Shown here piece by piece: positions 1 through 8,789 of a DNA stretch of 52,736 nucleotides. Source of the DNA: CAZPWQ01 sp964590495 (GTDB taxonomy: Bacteria; Bacteroidota; Rhodothermia; Balneolales; Balneolaceae); the NCBI GenBank assembly GCA_964590495.1, contig CAZPWQ010000014.1, forward strand, positions 1 to 52,736, in the 5' to 3' direction. Each line of letters starts with the position of its first letter. Position 1 is the first letter of the stretch. Under the pieces are notes generated by a model. That model saw only the letters and a program-made list of their open reading frames with translations. It had not been told where the DNA came from and ran no database searches. The translations under genes were made by a program, and so were the position numbers.

Positions 1-98
1 AACAGAAATGATAACCAACACCTCAAAACGGTCAACTCTATTTAGGATTGGTCATGCTGTCTACCGCCTACCGTTAACTGACACACTGATAACTCTCT

Positions 99-2813
99 CT
101 ACCTGAATCCACGTATCGAGCGTCCTGTGTTACTTGAACTTCGTTCGAGATTATTGAGTAGCGGCAGTTTCTGGAGAATTCCCTGTATTCGACCCGCGTT
201 GACGCGCAATGCAAAGAAGAAAAATGGCTGTTCACCGAAAGGACTCATAGTAAAATTCAGATTCCAGCGATGAAGGTTTCGACTCAATGTAAATTGAGAT
301 GGTGTAAACTCCCCGCGCACTAAATCATATCCCATCTGAGTTCGGAAATTCCACTTTGGAGTTAAATTAAACTGGATATTACCGGCATCGATGGTAGCTG
401 ATTTACGGTTATCACCGGTAGGATTCAGATTCCATCGATAACTGAGATTAATAGAAAACGACCAGGGCGAGTTAAAATCGGGTACGGGTTGTTTATTGAA
501 GTGAGGATCAACCGGCCTGAAGATGGATTGATCTAATGGATTATAATGCTCAGGATAATGATAATCATTGTCTAAATTAACCCCACCCCGTCCGCCCCCG
601 CTAAAGGAATATCCGGTATTTACTGAAAAGCTCGTCATTTCAAATAACCTGCCCGAGTTGGTAAGCATGAAGTCGTTGATTCTGGTTCCTGCTTCATTCC
701 GTTCATAAAAGTTAAACTGGGCATTTGCTCTTATATTTAATCCCGGGATAATCCGGGATGAAAAGGAGGCATTAAGAGGGGCTAAATTGAGACTGTCTGC
801 TGCGAAATTGTAGTTTGTACTGAAGTTGAGCTGGTCAATGAGACGGATTACATTTTCCTTTTTTTCACCGGTCGAATCACGACGTACCTGTTTGGCTTCA
901 AACACATTGTTGAGGCTTAAGCCCAGGGAACGTTGCTCCCCACCTCCGGGTCCTCTAAAAACTTCATTCTCAAAGATAGAATAACTTTGTGTATTTCCCG
1001 TGGTGTCGGTTTGGACGGTACGGTAATAGCCCCAGAAGTCGGTGCTGAAATCAGGTCGATAACCCAAGGAAATGGTAGGGCGCATCGTGTGCCTGAATCC
1101 TACGATATTACCAAGTTTCTGGTTCATCATACCGTATAAAGTGGTAGAAAAATTTAAACCGATGTTAAACTCACGTGCTGTTTCGATACCTCGTACCTGT
1201 CGCTCCACAACTTCATTGGTTTCAGGAATAAAATCCTTACGTATTGTAGTTGGAACCCATATTTCTTCATAATTAATATTGGCACTTACATTCAGAAAAC
1301 GGCTGGGAAGTAACTGCCCCATCGATATACCGGCCTGTTGCCTGAATCCATATTCATAATGATCAAAATCACCGGTAGCTTCCCGGTATTGGGATGGATT
1401 TAACAGGGCCTCAAACCAGTTAACCTGGGCCGTGTCTCCTGCAATGGGATTAAAATCAAAGTTTGATTCAAAGTTATTTTGATACCGGATTGAAATATTT
1501 TCATACCAGGGTGATTGACCCTGTGTAACCTGATCGCTGGTGAAAGGAGAAAACTGTTTAAGGCTAAAGCTCGCGTTCGGACCGGATAACCGTGTTACAT
1601 TGGTATTGAAATTTTGGCTTTGCCTGATTGAGATATTGAAGTTGTATTGATTTTCAGGCTGTCGATAGCGGTAATTTATACTTGAGCCCGTACTTCTTTC
1701 AGCACGCTGGTCCCGATCATAGGAGTTGCGGCGGAAAAAATCCTGGGTTCTCAAATTGATATCTGCATTTATACTGGCATAGGGAGAAAAATCCTGGCTG
1801 TGATTGATACGCAGACTTCTCTGTACACTTGTGCTAAAATCAGGATCCGTGGGTTCAAGGCCCTGCTGCTCCCTTGAATAGCCCAGTTGTACAGATCCGT
1901 CAAAAATTTCCCGTTTTCGGTAAGAACTTCTGGCATCTACGTAATAAGATCCCGATGTAAAAATATCGATGCTGGCCTGCCCGACAACAAAATCATTGAT
2001 GTATTGAAACCAGCCAAAATTTTGCAAGCCCAGCCCACGGCTTTCTTGTTGCTGGAAAGCATAGGTCGGCTCCAGTAACCCCGACTGTTTTTGATCGAGT
2101 TTACCGGGAACGTATCCAAAAGGAAAAATTAGAGGATAGGGAATATCAAGGATATACAGGCGCGCCCTTTGAAAAAAAACTTCTTCTTCATTTACGATCT
2201 TCATACGATCCGCTTTAATATACCAGTGGGGATGATCAAGCTCACAGGTTGAATAGATCGCATTTTCAAGAAATACTACATGCCGCTCTGTATTTTTTAC
2301 TTTTGTACCGATCAGCTGACCATCCTGCACGTTAACTCTTGCTACTTCAAAGCGCCCCTTTTCTGTTTGATAGTTAAAGGCTATGCTGTTGCTTCTGACT
2401 TTGTCATTTTCTCTCGTTAAAACCGGTTGGGAAAGAGTATCCTCTGGAGTTTGTGTAGCGGCATTTACCAGGTGCCGGTCGAGATTCAGAGATATTTTGC
2501 CTGCATTCAGTTGTCCGCTGGTATGGTTTACGGATGAAGATCCATAAAGAGTGGCGATACGTTCTTTATCAAATACAAAAATAAGTGAGTCTTTCGCCTG
2601 AAAGTTAATCTGTCCCTCTTGTTCCGGCTGCGGTGCCCCCCCCTGTTGCTGCATATTACCCCGGGCATCGGGTCTGTTTTGGAGAGTATCGGGGCGAATG
2701 CTTCTGCCCTGGGCTATTGCCTCAGATGAGATTATAAGAAAAAAAAATACCAGCACCGTCGCAGGAATTGCCCTATATATTTTCCCGGTAAAATTTGCGT
2801 AAGGCTGAATCAT
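99..2813 (-). CDS. lptD: LptD-like LPS-assembly outer-membrane protein
   Basis: This 904-residue protein looks like the Bacteroidota-type LptD, the outer-membrane barrel that inserts lipopolysaccharide into the outer leaflet. An N-terminal hydrophobic signal (about residues 15-35, ending AIAQ) is followed by a Q/G-rich linker and an OstA-like domain (about 70-230) with LYGSSSVNHTSGQLNAGKI and IPYPLIFPFGYVPGKLDQ. The rest is rich in alternating beta-strands with many aromatic residues, as in a large barrel. The length is usual for this family. It reads alone on the minus strand, 130 bases downstream of the FtsB-like gene. Family assignment rests on overall pattern and the two OstA-like segments; the precise partner set (LptE) is not visible here. 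Confidence 0.85.
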   Translation of the reverse strand: MIQPYANFTGKIYRAIPATVLVFFFLIISSEAIAQGRSIRPDTLQNRPDARGNMQQQGGAPQPEQEGQINFQAKDSLIFVFDKERIATLYGSSSVNHTSGQLNAGKISLNLDRHLVNAATQTPEDTLSQPVLTRENDKVRSNSIAFNYQTEKGRFEVARVNVQDGQLIGTKVKNTERHVVFLENAIYSTCELDHPHWYIKADRMKIVNEEEVFFQRARLYILDIPYPLIFPFGYVPGKLDQKQSGLLEPTYAFQQQESRGLGLQNFGWFQYINDFVVGQASIDIFTSGSYYVDARSSYRKREIFDGSVQLGYSREQQGLEPTDPDFSTSVQRSLRINHSQDFSPYASINADINLRTQDFFRRNSYDRDQRAERSTGSSINYRYRQPENQYNFNISIRQSQNFNTNVTRLSGPNASFSLKQFSPFTSDQVTQGQSPWYENISIRYQNNFESNFDFNPIAGDTAQVNWFEALLNPSQYREATGDFDHYEYGFRQQAGISMGQLLPSRFLNVSANINYEEIWVPTTIRKDFIPETNEVVERQVRGIETAREFNIGLNFSTTLYGMMNQKLGNIVGFRHTMRPTISLGYRPDFSTDFWGYYRTVQTDTTGNTQSYSIFENEVFRGPGGGEQRSLGLSLNNVFEAKQVRRDSTGEKKENVIRLIDQLNFSTNYNFAADSLNLAPLNASFSSRIIPGLNIRANAQFNFYERNEAGTRINDFMLTNSGRLFEMTSFSVNTGYSFSGGGRGGVNLDNDYHYPEHYNPLDQSIFRPVDPHFNKQPVPDFNSPWSFSINLSYRWNLNPTGDNRKSATIDAGNIQFNLTPKWNFRTQMGYDLVRGEFTPSQFTLSRNLHRWNLNFTMSPFGEQPFFFFALRVNAGRIQGILQKLPLLNNLERSSSNTGRSIRGFR

Positions 2814-2943
2814 TCTGAATTATTAGCGATACAGGTAATTGGGGTAACTAGATCAGAGGCTGTAGGTCATTAACTCTTTTGTCAGCCTAATAGTATAAGG
2901 CAGAACAAGCAAGAAATGAAGTAAGGAAAATGTTCTTGGTCAA

Positions 2944-3246
2944 CTATTTATTCTTAATCTTATAAACCTTTTCACCCTTTTTTTTCATACCGTATTCTTC
3001 GCGGGCAATACGCTCAAGAAGAGCGGGGTCACTTTTCAGATTTTCAATCTTCTGTTTTAATTCCACGGTTTCTGCTTTCAGTATTTCTGTTTTCTCTTTA
3101 AGTTCAACCTTTCGTTGATCAAGCGTAACGCGGGTCCATATGCTGTAGGTGTCAATAAAGGCAAACCATATAAAAACAAAGCCACCCAGTATGATAAACA
3201 GGAAGGATTTACGCCATCTAAGCGGATTTATTATTTGAAAGTTCAT
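2944..3246 (-). CDS. FtsB/DivIC-type septum formation initiator
   Basis: A 100-residue bitopic membrane protein. A short basic cytoplasmic N-terminus is followed by one membrane segment (about residues 14-31, FLFIILGGFVFIWFAF), then a heptad-like charged coiled coil (about 43-72), then the terminal SDPALLERIAREEYGMKKKGE. The last block is the signature of FtsB/DivIC proteins, which form a periplasmic complex with FtsL and FtsQ during division. Length and order of parts match the family. Nothing around it is division-specific, so the call rests on the protein itself. Confidence 0.88.
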   Translation of the reverse strand: MNFQIINPLRWRKSFLFIILGGFVFIWFAFIDTYSIWTRVTLDQRKVELKEKTEILKAETVELKQKIENLKSDPALLERIAREEYGMKKKGEKVYKIKNK

Positions 3247-3380
3247 AACAGCTGATCGCCTTTAGCTATTTTTGTCACTACCCAGCACCGGAAAGTACAG
3301 CAATTAATTGTATAAACGCAATTCTGATAATCAGCCGCTCAACAGCTTTTTGTTACTCTTATCATATTTACAAATGCCGG

Positions 3381-3755
3381 TTAACCTCTTCGCCAAAACG
3401 CATTTTCGAAATGCCTGATATCCGGCGCATTATTATCAATCTGTAAGATTGAGACAACATCGAATCGTACCGGTGCGCCATCCATTTTTCGCTCATACAA
3501 CCAGGCCTCTGCAGCTTTATAGATATTTTTTATTTTTTCTCCATCAACATATTCTTCAGGCTCACCGTATTTATTGCTTGAGCGTATTTTAACTTCTACA
3601 AATACAATGCAGCTTTCATCAAAAGCCACAATATCTATTTCGGCACGTTTAAAAAAATAATTGCGTTCAACTATTGTGTAGCCCTTCGATTCAAGATATG
3701 CTGCAGCAAGTTCCTCACCGGCATCCCCGATTTGGCGTGTTGTTTTAGATGTCAT
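3381..3755 (-). CDS. YraN/UPF0102 family nuclease-fold protein
   Basis: A 124-residue protein of the UPF0102 (YraN) family. It has the family N-terminus (GDAGEELAAAYLESKGYTIV), then NYFFKRAEIDIVAF and FVEVKIRSS. The E-x-D ... E-x-K pattern in these segments is that of the PD-(D/E)XK nuclease fold. The biological role of YraN is not settled. Its start overlaps the end of the GbsR/MarR gene by 11 bases, so the two are probably co-transcribed and translationally coupled. Confidence 0.9.
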   Translation of the reverse strand: MTSKTTRQIGDAGEELAAAYLESKGYTIVERNYFFKRAEIDIVAFDESCIVFVEVKIRSSNKYGEPEEYVDGEKIKNIYKAAEAWLYERKMDGAPVRFDVVSILQIDNNAPDIRHFENAFWRRG

Positions 3756-4356
3756 CCTGATTTTTTGTTTGTGAGGCTTCAGAAGAACCAGATAAATTGC
3801 CTTTTATGCTTTCCTTCATTTCTGCAAGTTTAACCAGATGCTTAAGGAATTTCAGATTCTTTTTGTTGATGTAAGGGAGCAGGGCCTTGGTGAATCGTTC
3901 AAACATTTCCAAAAATTCAGTAAAGTTTTCGATCCGCTCCCTGAATACCAGCTCTTCTTCAGAGAGTGATTCCCGATCCTCGAAAAGGTCCAGGCACTCA
4001 TTCAGATTCTGACGGATGGGGGCCACTTCCCGTTGCTGACGTTCCCTGATAATAGTTGCTACAATATTCCAGACATCTTTTTCGGCGGCAAAATAATCTT
4101 TCCGGTTGCCCTTAAAATGAACTTTGTGGATGAGCTGCCACTGCATGAGATTACGTAAGTTCATATTGGCATTACCGCGGCTTATATCCAGCTGCTCCAT
4201 GATAGTATCGGTGTCAAGAGGATCAGATTCTGCATACAGCAGCGCGTGAATCTGCGCCATTGTCCTGTTGATACCCCATGCCGATGCCATCTCACCCCAA
4301 AGCAAAATGAACTGATCTAAAGCTTCTTTATGAGTCTCGGAGCGCTTTGAATTCAC
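3745..4356 (-). CDS. GbsR/MarR family transcriptional regulator
   Basis: A 203-residue DNA-binding protein with a winged helix-turn-helix in residues about 10-100. The segment MEQLDISRGNANMNLRNLMQW is the recognition region seen in GbsR-type MarR relatives, followed by a wing-like basic stretch (HKVHFKGNRKDYF). The C-terminal half is helical and charged, suited to dimerisation. Known family members regulate glycine-betaine or osmolyte genes in some bacteria, but no such target lies beside it here. It overlaps yraN downstream and sits 12 bases after the FmdB-like gene. The ligand is unknown. Confidence 0.85.
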   Translation of the reverse strand: MNSKRSETHKEALDQFILLWGEMASAWGINRTMAQIHALLYAESDPLDTDTIMEQLDISRGNANMNLRNLMQWQLIHKVHFKGNRKDYFAAEKDVWNIVATIIRERQQREVAPIRQNLNECLDLFEDRESLSEEELVFRERIENFTEFLEMFERFTKALLPYINKKNLKFLKHLVKLAEMKESIKGNLSGSSEASQTKNQDDI

Positions 4357-4368
4357 AGTAACCAGAGG

Positions 4369-4656
4369 TTATGCGGGGGTAACGTCGCTGGAGGTCTCCC
4401 CGGATTGTGGTGTTTTATTTTCAGAAGTTGTTTTGTCACCGGAAGCCTGTTTTTCAGAACCATTTTTGGGACGATCATTATTTTTGTAATCCGTTACGTA
4501 CCAACCGTCACCTTTATACACTACACCGCCGCCCCCGGTGATAACCCGCTGTACTTTTTGTCCGGTGTCAGGACATTTTTCCAGCGGTTCTGCATTAATA
4601 CTTTGTCGTACTTCAAAAGTGGTTCCGTCTTCGCGTTTATATTCGTAAGTAGGCAT
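4369..4656 (-). CDS. FmdB-like protein with degenerate zinc ribbon
   Basis: A 95-residue protein whose first 60 residues follow the FmdB pattern (MPTYEYKREDGTTFEV ... CPDTGQKVQRVITGGGGV ... GWYVTDYK). Classical FmdB proteins bind zinc through two CxxC knuckles. Here the first knuckle has become KREDGT and the second CPDTG, leaving one cysteine, so zinc binding as in the canonical family is unlikely. The C-terminal third is a polar, low-complexity tail rich in S, T, E and K. It lies upstream of the GbsR/MarR gene on the same strand. I believe this variant is shared by related clades, so it is probably not a sequencing error. Function unknown. Confidence 0.8.
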   Translation of the reverse strand: MPTYEYKREDGTTFEVRQSINAEPLEKCPDTGQKVQRVITGGGGVVYKGDGWYVTDYKNNDRPKNGSEKQASGDKTTSENKTPQSGETSSDVTPA

Positions 4657-4745
4657 AATAAATTTTATTTATGTTCAATGAGTCCGTTTTTTCAGTAGCA
4701 GAAAATGTGCCAAACGCACCCATTCATACAAAATTACAGTTTCTC

Positions 4746-5939
4746 TTAAGATAATTGTCCAAGCCCCGCTTTAAGGCGATTCATAGCCTCTTTCAAGTCT
4801 TCCAGCGACGATGCATAGCTCAAGCGAATGCCGTTTGGTTCACCGAAAGCGTCGCCCGGAACAGCCGCCAGCCCATGCTCTTCAAGCAGGTACAGGCAAA
4901 GATCGGTGCTTGTTTCCATATTTTTTCCTACAGATGTTTTTTTATTAAGGTAGTGGGATATATCCGGAAACACATAGAAAGCTCCCGAAGGCTTAAAGCA
5001 CTTTAAGCCGGCAATGTCGGAAAGTTTACCGTAGATGAAATCGCGTCGTTCCCGGAACGATTCGCACATGGCTTTAACAGGTTTAAGACTGCCGCGGTAA
5101 GCTGCTACTCCTGCTTTTTGGGAGATTGCCGACGGCGCGGAAGTTTCCTGGCTTTGGATTTTTGCAACAGCATCGACAAACTCCTGCTTCGCAGCCAGAT
5201 AACCAAGGCGCCAACCCGTCATAGCGAAACCTTTTGAGAAGCCATTGATCAGTATTGTTCGGTCGTACAGGTCAGGCGCAGCCTGTAAAATACCAACATG
5301 ATCATCCTCAAAAACAATGTATTCATATATTTCATCAGAAATGATATAAACCCCGGGGTGCGACCGCAGTACTTCCGCCAAAGCTTCCAGCTCATCCTTT
5401 GTGTAGCAGGTACCTGTGGGATTTGATGGTGAGCAAAGCAAGAGCGCTTTTGTCTTTTCGGTGATCGCATCCTCGAGCTGTTCCGGTGTGAGTTTGTAAT
5501 TGGCCTCAAATGAGGTACGTAGCGTTACCGGTTTGCCATCTGCCAGCTTTACCATCTGGGGATAGGAAACCCAGTATGGAGCCGGTATAATTACCTCGTC
5601 TCCGGGATCGATCAATGCCAGCATGCTGAAACCCAGTGACTGTTTCGCCCCGTTGCTACAAATAATCTGTGAAGGTTTGTAGTCCAGGTTATTATCACGC
5701 CGGAGTTTATCCGCGATACTTTCACGTAGTTCCGGCATTCCGGTATTCATCGTATATCCGTGGAAACCATCTTTGATGGCTTGAATGGCCACATTACAGA
5801 TATGTGCCGGGGTTTTAAAATCAGGTTCGCCGGCGCTCAGCGAAATGACAGATTTGCCCTGACGTTGCAATTCTTTAGCCTTTGCCGAAATTTTCAATGT
5901 TTCGGAAGGTGAAACAGCTTGTGCACGCTCTGAGATCAT
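4746..5939 (-). CDS. Class I PLP-dependent aspartate-type aminotransferase
   Basis: A 397-residue cytoplasmic fold-type I aminotransferase of the aspartate aminotransferase/prephenate aminotransferase subgroup. Visible landmarks are SAGEPDF (36-41), the pocket P-S-N-P-T-G (171-176), SDEIYE (201-206, with D202 and Y205 for the pyridine ring), and the Schiff-base lysine in NGFSKGFAMTGWR (K236) followed by R244. It likely moves an amino group between glutamate or aspartate and 2-oxo acids. It is 124 bases downstream of coaD on the same strand and may be read through from it. Aspartate versus aromatic preference cannot be told from sequence. Confidence 0.9.
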   Translation of the reverse strand: MISERAQAVSPSETLKISAKAKELQRQGKSVISLSAGEPDFKTPAHICNVAIQAIKDGFHGYTMNTGMPELRESIADKLRRDNNLDYKPSQIICSNGAKQSLGFSMLALIDPGDEVIIPAPYWVSYPQMVKLADGKPVTLRTSFEANYKLTPEQLEDAITEKTKALLLCSPSNPTGTCYTKDELEALAEVLRSHPGVYIISDEIYEYIVFEDDHVGILQAAPDLYDRTILINGFSKGFAMTGWRLGYLAAKQEFVDAVAKIQSQETSAPSAISQKAGVAAYRGSLKPVKAMCESFRERRDFIYGKLSDIAGLKCFKPSGAFYVFPDISHYLNKKTSVGKNMETSTDLCLYLLEEHGLAAVPGDAFGEPNGIRLSYASSLEDLKEAMNRLKAGLGQLS

Positions 5940-6063
5940 AAAATGTTACTTTGGATATTGCAGTTTGATTAATCGACGATGGGAAAATAGAAAAAACTGC
6001 AGTCTTATTCTAAGCTGGATTCTTTCAAACCATAATAAAACAGAAACCTGAAAGGTTTTAACT

Positions 6064-6561
6064 CTATTTTTGATCCTTATACTTCTGATGGAGAGCTTCG
6101 GCGACATGTGCCGGGACAAACGAGGAGAGATCGCCATCCCAGTAAGCGACTTCCTTAACCAGTGAGGCCGAAATAAATGTTAGATGCTCATTGGGCATAA
6201 GAAATACAGTATCAACGTCGGGAGCAAGCCGGCGGTTGGTGAGGGCCATTCGAAACTCATACTCAAAATCAGAAATCTGCCGAACCCCGCGGACCAGGGT
6301 CTGGGCTTTTTTTTCTTTGGCAAAATCGACAAGAAGCCCCGTAAACTGCTGTACTTCCACACTTTTAGCCCACCTTTTATCCTGCAGGCATATTTTGATC
6401 AGTTTTTCCCGTTCATCACCTGTGAAAACCGTTTCTTTACGATTATTAACTGCTATAGTCACAATTATCTTGTCAAACAGATCAGTGGCTCGTTCGAGAA
6501 TATCCAGATGACCATAGGTAATAGGATCGAATGAACCGGGATATAAAGCCAGTGTATCCAT
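6064..6561 (-). CDS. coaD: Pantetheine-phosphate adenylyltransferase CoaD
   Basis: A 165-residue nucleotidyltransferase for the penultimate step of coenzyme A synthesis (4'-phosphopantetheine + ATP to dephospho-CoA). It shows YPGSFDPITYGHLDI with the T/H-x-G-H motif near the N-terminus, LVRGVRQISDFEYE in the middle and TFISASLVKEVA near residue 135, as in CoaD. Length is standard. It follows rsmD after 18 bases, an order (rsmD-coaD) common in this phylum. Confidence 0.96.
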   Translation of the reverse strand: MDTLALYPGSFDPITYGHLDILERATDLFDKIIVTIAVNNRKETVFTGDEREKLIKICLQDKRWAKSVEVQQFTGLLVDFAKEKKAQTLVRGVRQISDFEYEFRMALTNRRLAPDVDTVFLMPNEHLTFISASLVKEVAYWDGDLSSFVPAHVAEALHQKYKDQK

Positions 6562-6579
6562 AATCGTATAGTGAATTAG

Positions 6580-7134
6580 TTAAAAATTGACATCTTCTCG
6601 GGTAAGGAAAATACTGACGATGGTTCTGCCGTACTCTCTTTTATAGGCACAATTGGGATGTTCCCTGAAGTCATGTCTTTTGTCATGTTCGAGGATAAGC
6701 CAGCCGTTTTCGTTTAGCCATCCGTCGTTGACAATTGTTGTAATCATTTCATTCATCAGGGGATAATCATAAGGTGGATCGGAAAAAACAATATCATAAG
6801 GCAGTGGAGAACCATTCAGGAAATCCTCTACATTCGATGTTGCGGCACGTACCTGTGATACTATTTCGAACTGATCGGCCAGATCTTCGATATGTTGTAT
6901 ATTGCGCCGGTCGTTATCGACAAACAATACCTGCCGGGCACCTCGCGAAATAGCTTCAATACCCAGGTTACCCGATCCTGCAAAAAGATCAAGTACATTG
7001 GCATTACGAATGTATTTCCTGGCTTCAAGTATGGAAAAAAGTCCCTCTTTTGTACGATCGGATGTAGGGCGAACGTTGAGAGTCTTTGGAATGTGAATTC
7101 TCCTGCCCTTCAGAAGTCCGGTTATAATTCGCAT
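6580..7134 (-). CDS. rsmD: 16S rRNA (guanine966-N2)-methyltransferase RsmD
   Basis: A 184-residue SAM-dependent methyltransferase that modifies G966 of 16S rRNA. It begins with MRIITGLLKGRRI, typical of RsmD, then RPTSDRTKEGLFSIL, the SAM-binding DLFAGSGNLGIEAISRGA (about 49-66) and the catalytic DPPY motif (FSDPPYDYP, about 117-125). It lies between the DUF3822-like gene and coaD on the same strand, with 58- and 18-base spacers, suggesting one operon. Confidence 0.95.
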   Translation of the reverse strand: MRIITGLLKGRRIHIPKTLNVRPTSDRTKEGLFSILEARKYIRNANVLDLFAGSGNLGIEAISRGARQVLFVDNDRRNIQHIEDLADQFEIVSQVRAATSNVEDFLNGSPLPYDIVFSDPPYDYPLMNEMITTIVNDGWLNENGWLILEHDKRHDFREHPNCAYKREYGRTIVSIFLTREDVNF

Positions 7135-7192
7135 GATATTCTCGAATAATTTCCTTTCATAATTTTTGTAAAGATACGGAATCTTTAGCAGT

Positions 7193-8056
7193 TTAATCGT
7201 AATCGAGAGCCAGCATAATAGCCGGAAAAGCTTCTTCCAGATTAAAACCGTAGGTTTCTTCGTCAGCGTCTATATGGATTTTATCAAGAGTATCCATTTT
7301 GCTGATATTACCTGCTTCATCCCAAAACGGTTTCAGAATGTCGATCACTCTATACGCATTTATTCCATACACGTATGTTTCATCATGCAATCCTTTCATC
7401 CAGTTGAGTTGTTGGGAATACTGCAGCCACAAATAAGGCAAATCCTGAATTTCATCATAAGTGATGTAAGTGGCACCGCGGAGTTTGCCGAGTATAAAAG
7501 AGCTGACAGAAATACAATCCTTAAAGCAACAAACTGTCATAAAAGAACCGCCGGGAGTTATGTGTTTAATCCAGCGGCTTCCTATTTCAAAATCACTGAC
7601 AAGCTCAGCCGTTGAAGCGGTTGAAGCCAGCTGTTGTATTCCCTGTGTTGAACTGGTGTTGCGTAATAGTAAAAACCTGTAATCCTGATTGCTGAGCTTA
7701 TACCAGGTGGGATGAATCTGCTTCCGGTTCATTCCATTCATCAGAATGCTGATGTGTTTTTCCCGTTCATCGGCATCATCATAGACGATTTTGGGAACGG
7801 ATGTCCAGCACTCCTGAGAGGGGAAAGAAAGAATACGAAGATGCTGAATATCAAACTCTTTACGCAATTGGGTAATTGTTTGCCGAATACCGCTGAAGTG
7901 GCGGTCAGAATTGTCGAGCAGTGTTTCGGTTACATCAAAATTGAAATCGAAAGATCCTATGCGAGCCAGTTTCTTCGGATGTTCCGGATCATTGATCGCA
8001 TAGAACAACTGATTGCCGAAGAAACACAGCCCTAAGCCAGGATGTTGTTGGACCAT
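7193..8056 (-). CDS. DUF3822-like actin-fold family protein
   Basis: A 287-residue soluble protein with no signal peptide. I place it in or near DUF3822 mainly by position: in Bacteroidota this family commonly sits just before rsmD-coaD. Its layout (an N-terminal strand-turn-strand with GLGLCFFGNQLFYAI, later SFMTVCCFKDCISVSSFILG) also fits an ASKHA/actin-like fold with two repeated halves, but the nucleotide-binding residues are not clear to me. The upstream membrane-anchored gene ends 6 bases before it, so the two proteins may act together. An actin-like protein paired with a small membrane pseudopilin-like partner recalls PilM systems, but that is inference only. Confidence 0.6.
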   Translation of the reverse strand: MVQQHPGLGLCFFGNQLFYAINDPEHPKKLARIGSFDFNFDVTETLLDNSDRHFSGIRQTITQLRKEFDIQHLRILSFPSQECWTSVPKIVYDDADEREKHISILMNGMNRKQIHPTWYKLSNQDYRFLLLRNTSSTQGIQQLASTASTAELVSDFEIGSRWIKHITPGGSFMTVCCFKDCISVSSFILGKLRGATYITYDEIQDLPYLWLQYSQQLNWMKGLHDETYVYGINAYRVIDILKPFWDEAGNISKMDTLDKIHIDADEETYGFNLEEAFPAIMLALDYD

Positions 8057-8062
8057 TTGCCA

Positions 8063-8530
8063 TTATTCCCAATTTGCTGCATTAAGCACTGATGTATTAG
8101 TAAGCGAGCCGATGTGATCATCCGTATCCGGATCTTCTAGTAAATAAATCGGAGGACGAAGCGTATCATTTAATGTATATTCAAACTTCGGATGAGGTGG
8201 ACGCGGCGAATAAATAACAGAGTCGGGATTAAAGGGAGCAGTATCAAAAAGTGAATCCCGTGCTGCTACCATCAGAGAATCAGTTTTTAAAAATTGCACC
8301 AGGCTGTCGAGCCCGCCTTCAGTTGGAGGGAAATCCCCTGTTCTTTGATCAAAATGAATAAGAGCATCCCGTACTGTCTTCATTCGTTCGCGAACTTGTT
8401 CGGTTATTTGTTCACGTTCTATGACTTCCTGGTAAGGGTCAACAATTGAACGGTATAAGTAGTATCCTAAAGCAATGATGATAATGCCCAGTACAAGGCT
8501 CAACAATTTGTTACGCTTTTCGACATTCAT
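8063..8530 (-). CDS. Membrane-anchored protein with GspG/pseudopilin-like segment
   Basis: A 155-residue protein with one N-terminal membrane helix (about residues 11-27, LVLGIIIIALGYYLYRS), a helix continuing into the periplasm (about 30-58), then FDQRTGDFPPTEGGLDSLVQF. That last stretch resembles type II secretion major pseudopilins (GspG), where an early helix leads to a TGxYPTTEQGLxALV-like segment. The usual prepilin-peptidase site (G followed by F/M-T-L-x-E) is absent, so it is not a canonical pseudopilin. The C-terminal half is polar with a P-R-P-P-H-P stretch and no known motif. It is 6 bases from the DUF3822-like gene and heads this operon. Function unknown. Confidence 0.6.
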   Translation of the reverse strand: MNVEKRNKLLSLVLGIIIIALGYYLYRSIVDPYQEVIEREQITEQVRERMKTVRDALIHFDQRTGDFPPTEGGLDSLVQFLKTDSLMVAARDSLFDTAPFNPDSVIYSPRPPHPKFEYTLNDTLRPPIYLLEDPDTDDHIGSLTNTSVLNAANWE

Positions 8531-8789
8531 GAGGCGACAGTAATGTAATTATAATGATTTTGCTAAATTAGAACTTGAAAATACATGCCGACTTGTTGAT
8601 ATGCAACTCGATATAAAAAAAGGCCTGTACCGGGTTGATTTTTGTACTAATAGTGAATTTAATAGGTTGAATGGTTCTATTTGGTTCAGCGTTGGAAGCT
8701 GTCGTGAAGCGATTTGGAACGAATTTATGTTAACATCACTATGTAAATATTAAAGAATCAAACATGCCAACATTTTAAGTACAGATCAA

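Noticed and set aside
8601..8753. A 50-codon frame starting MQLDIKKGLYRVDF in the spacer before mgtC
   Set aside because: No ribosome site, no recognised family, and it overlaps the expected promoter of mgtC; more likely chance.
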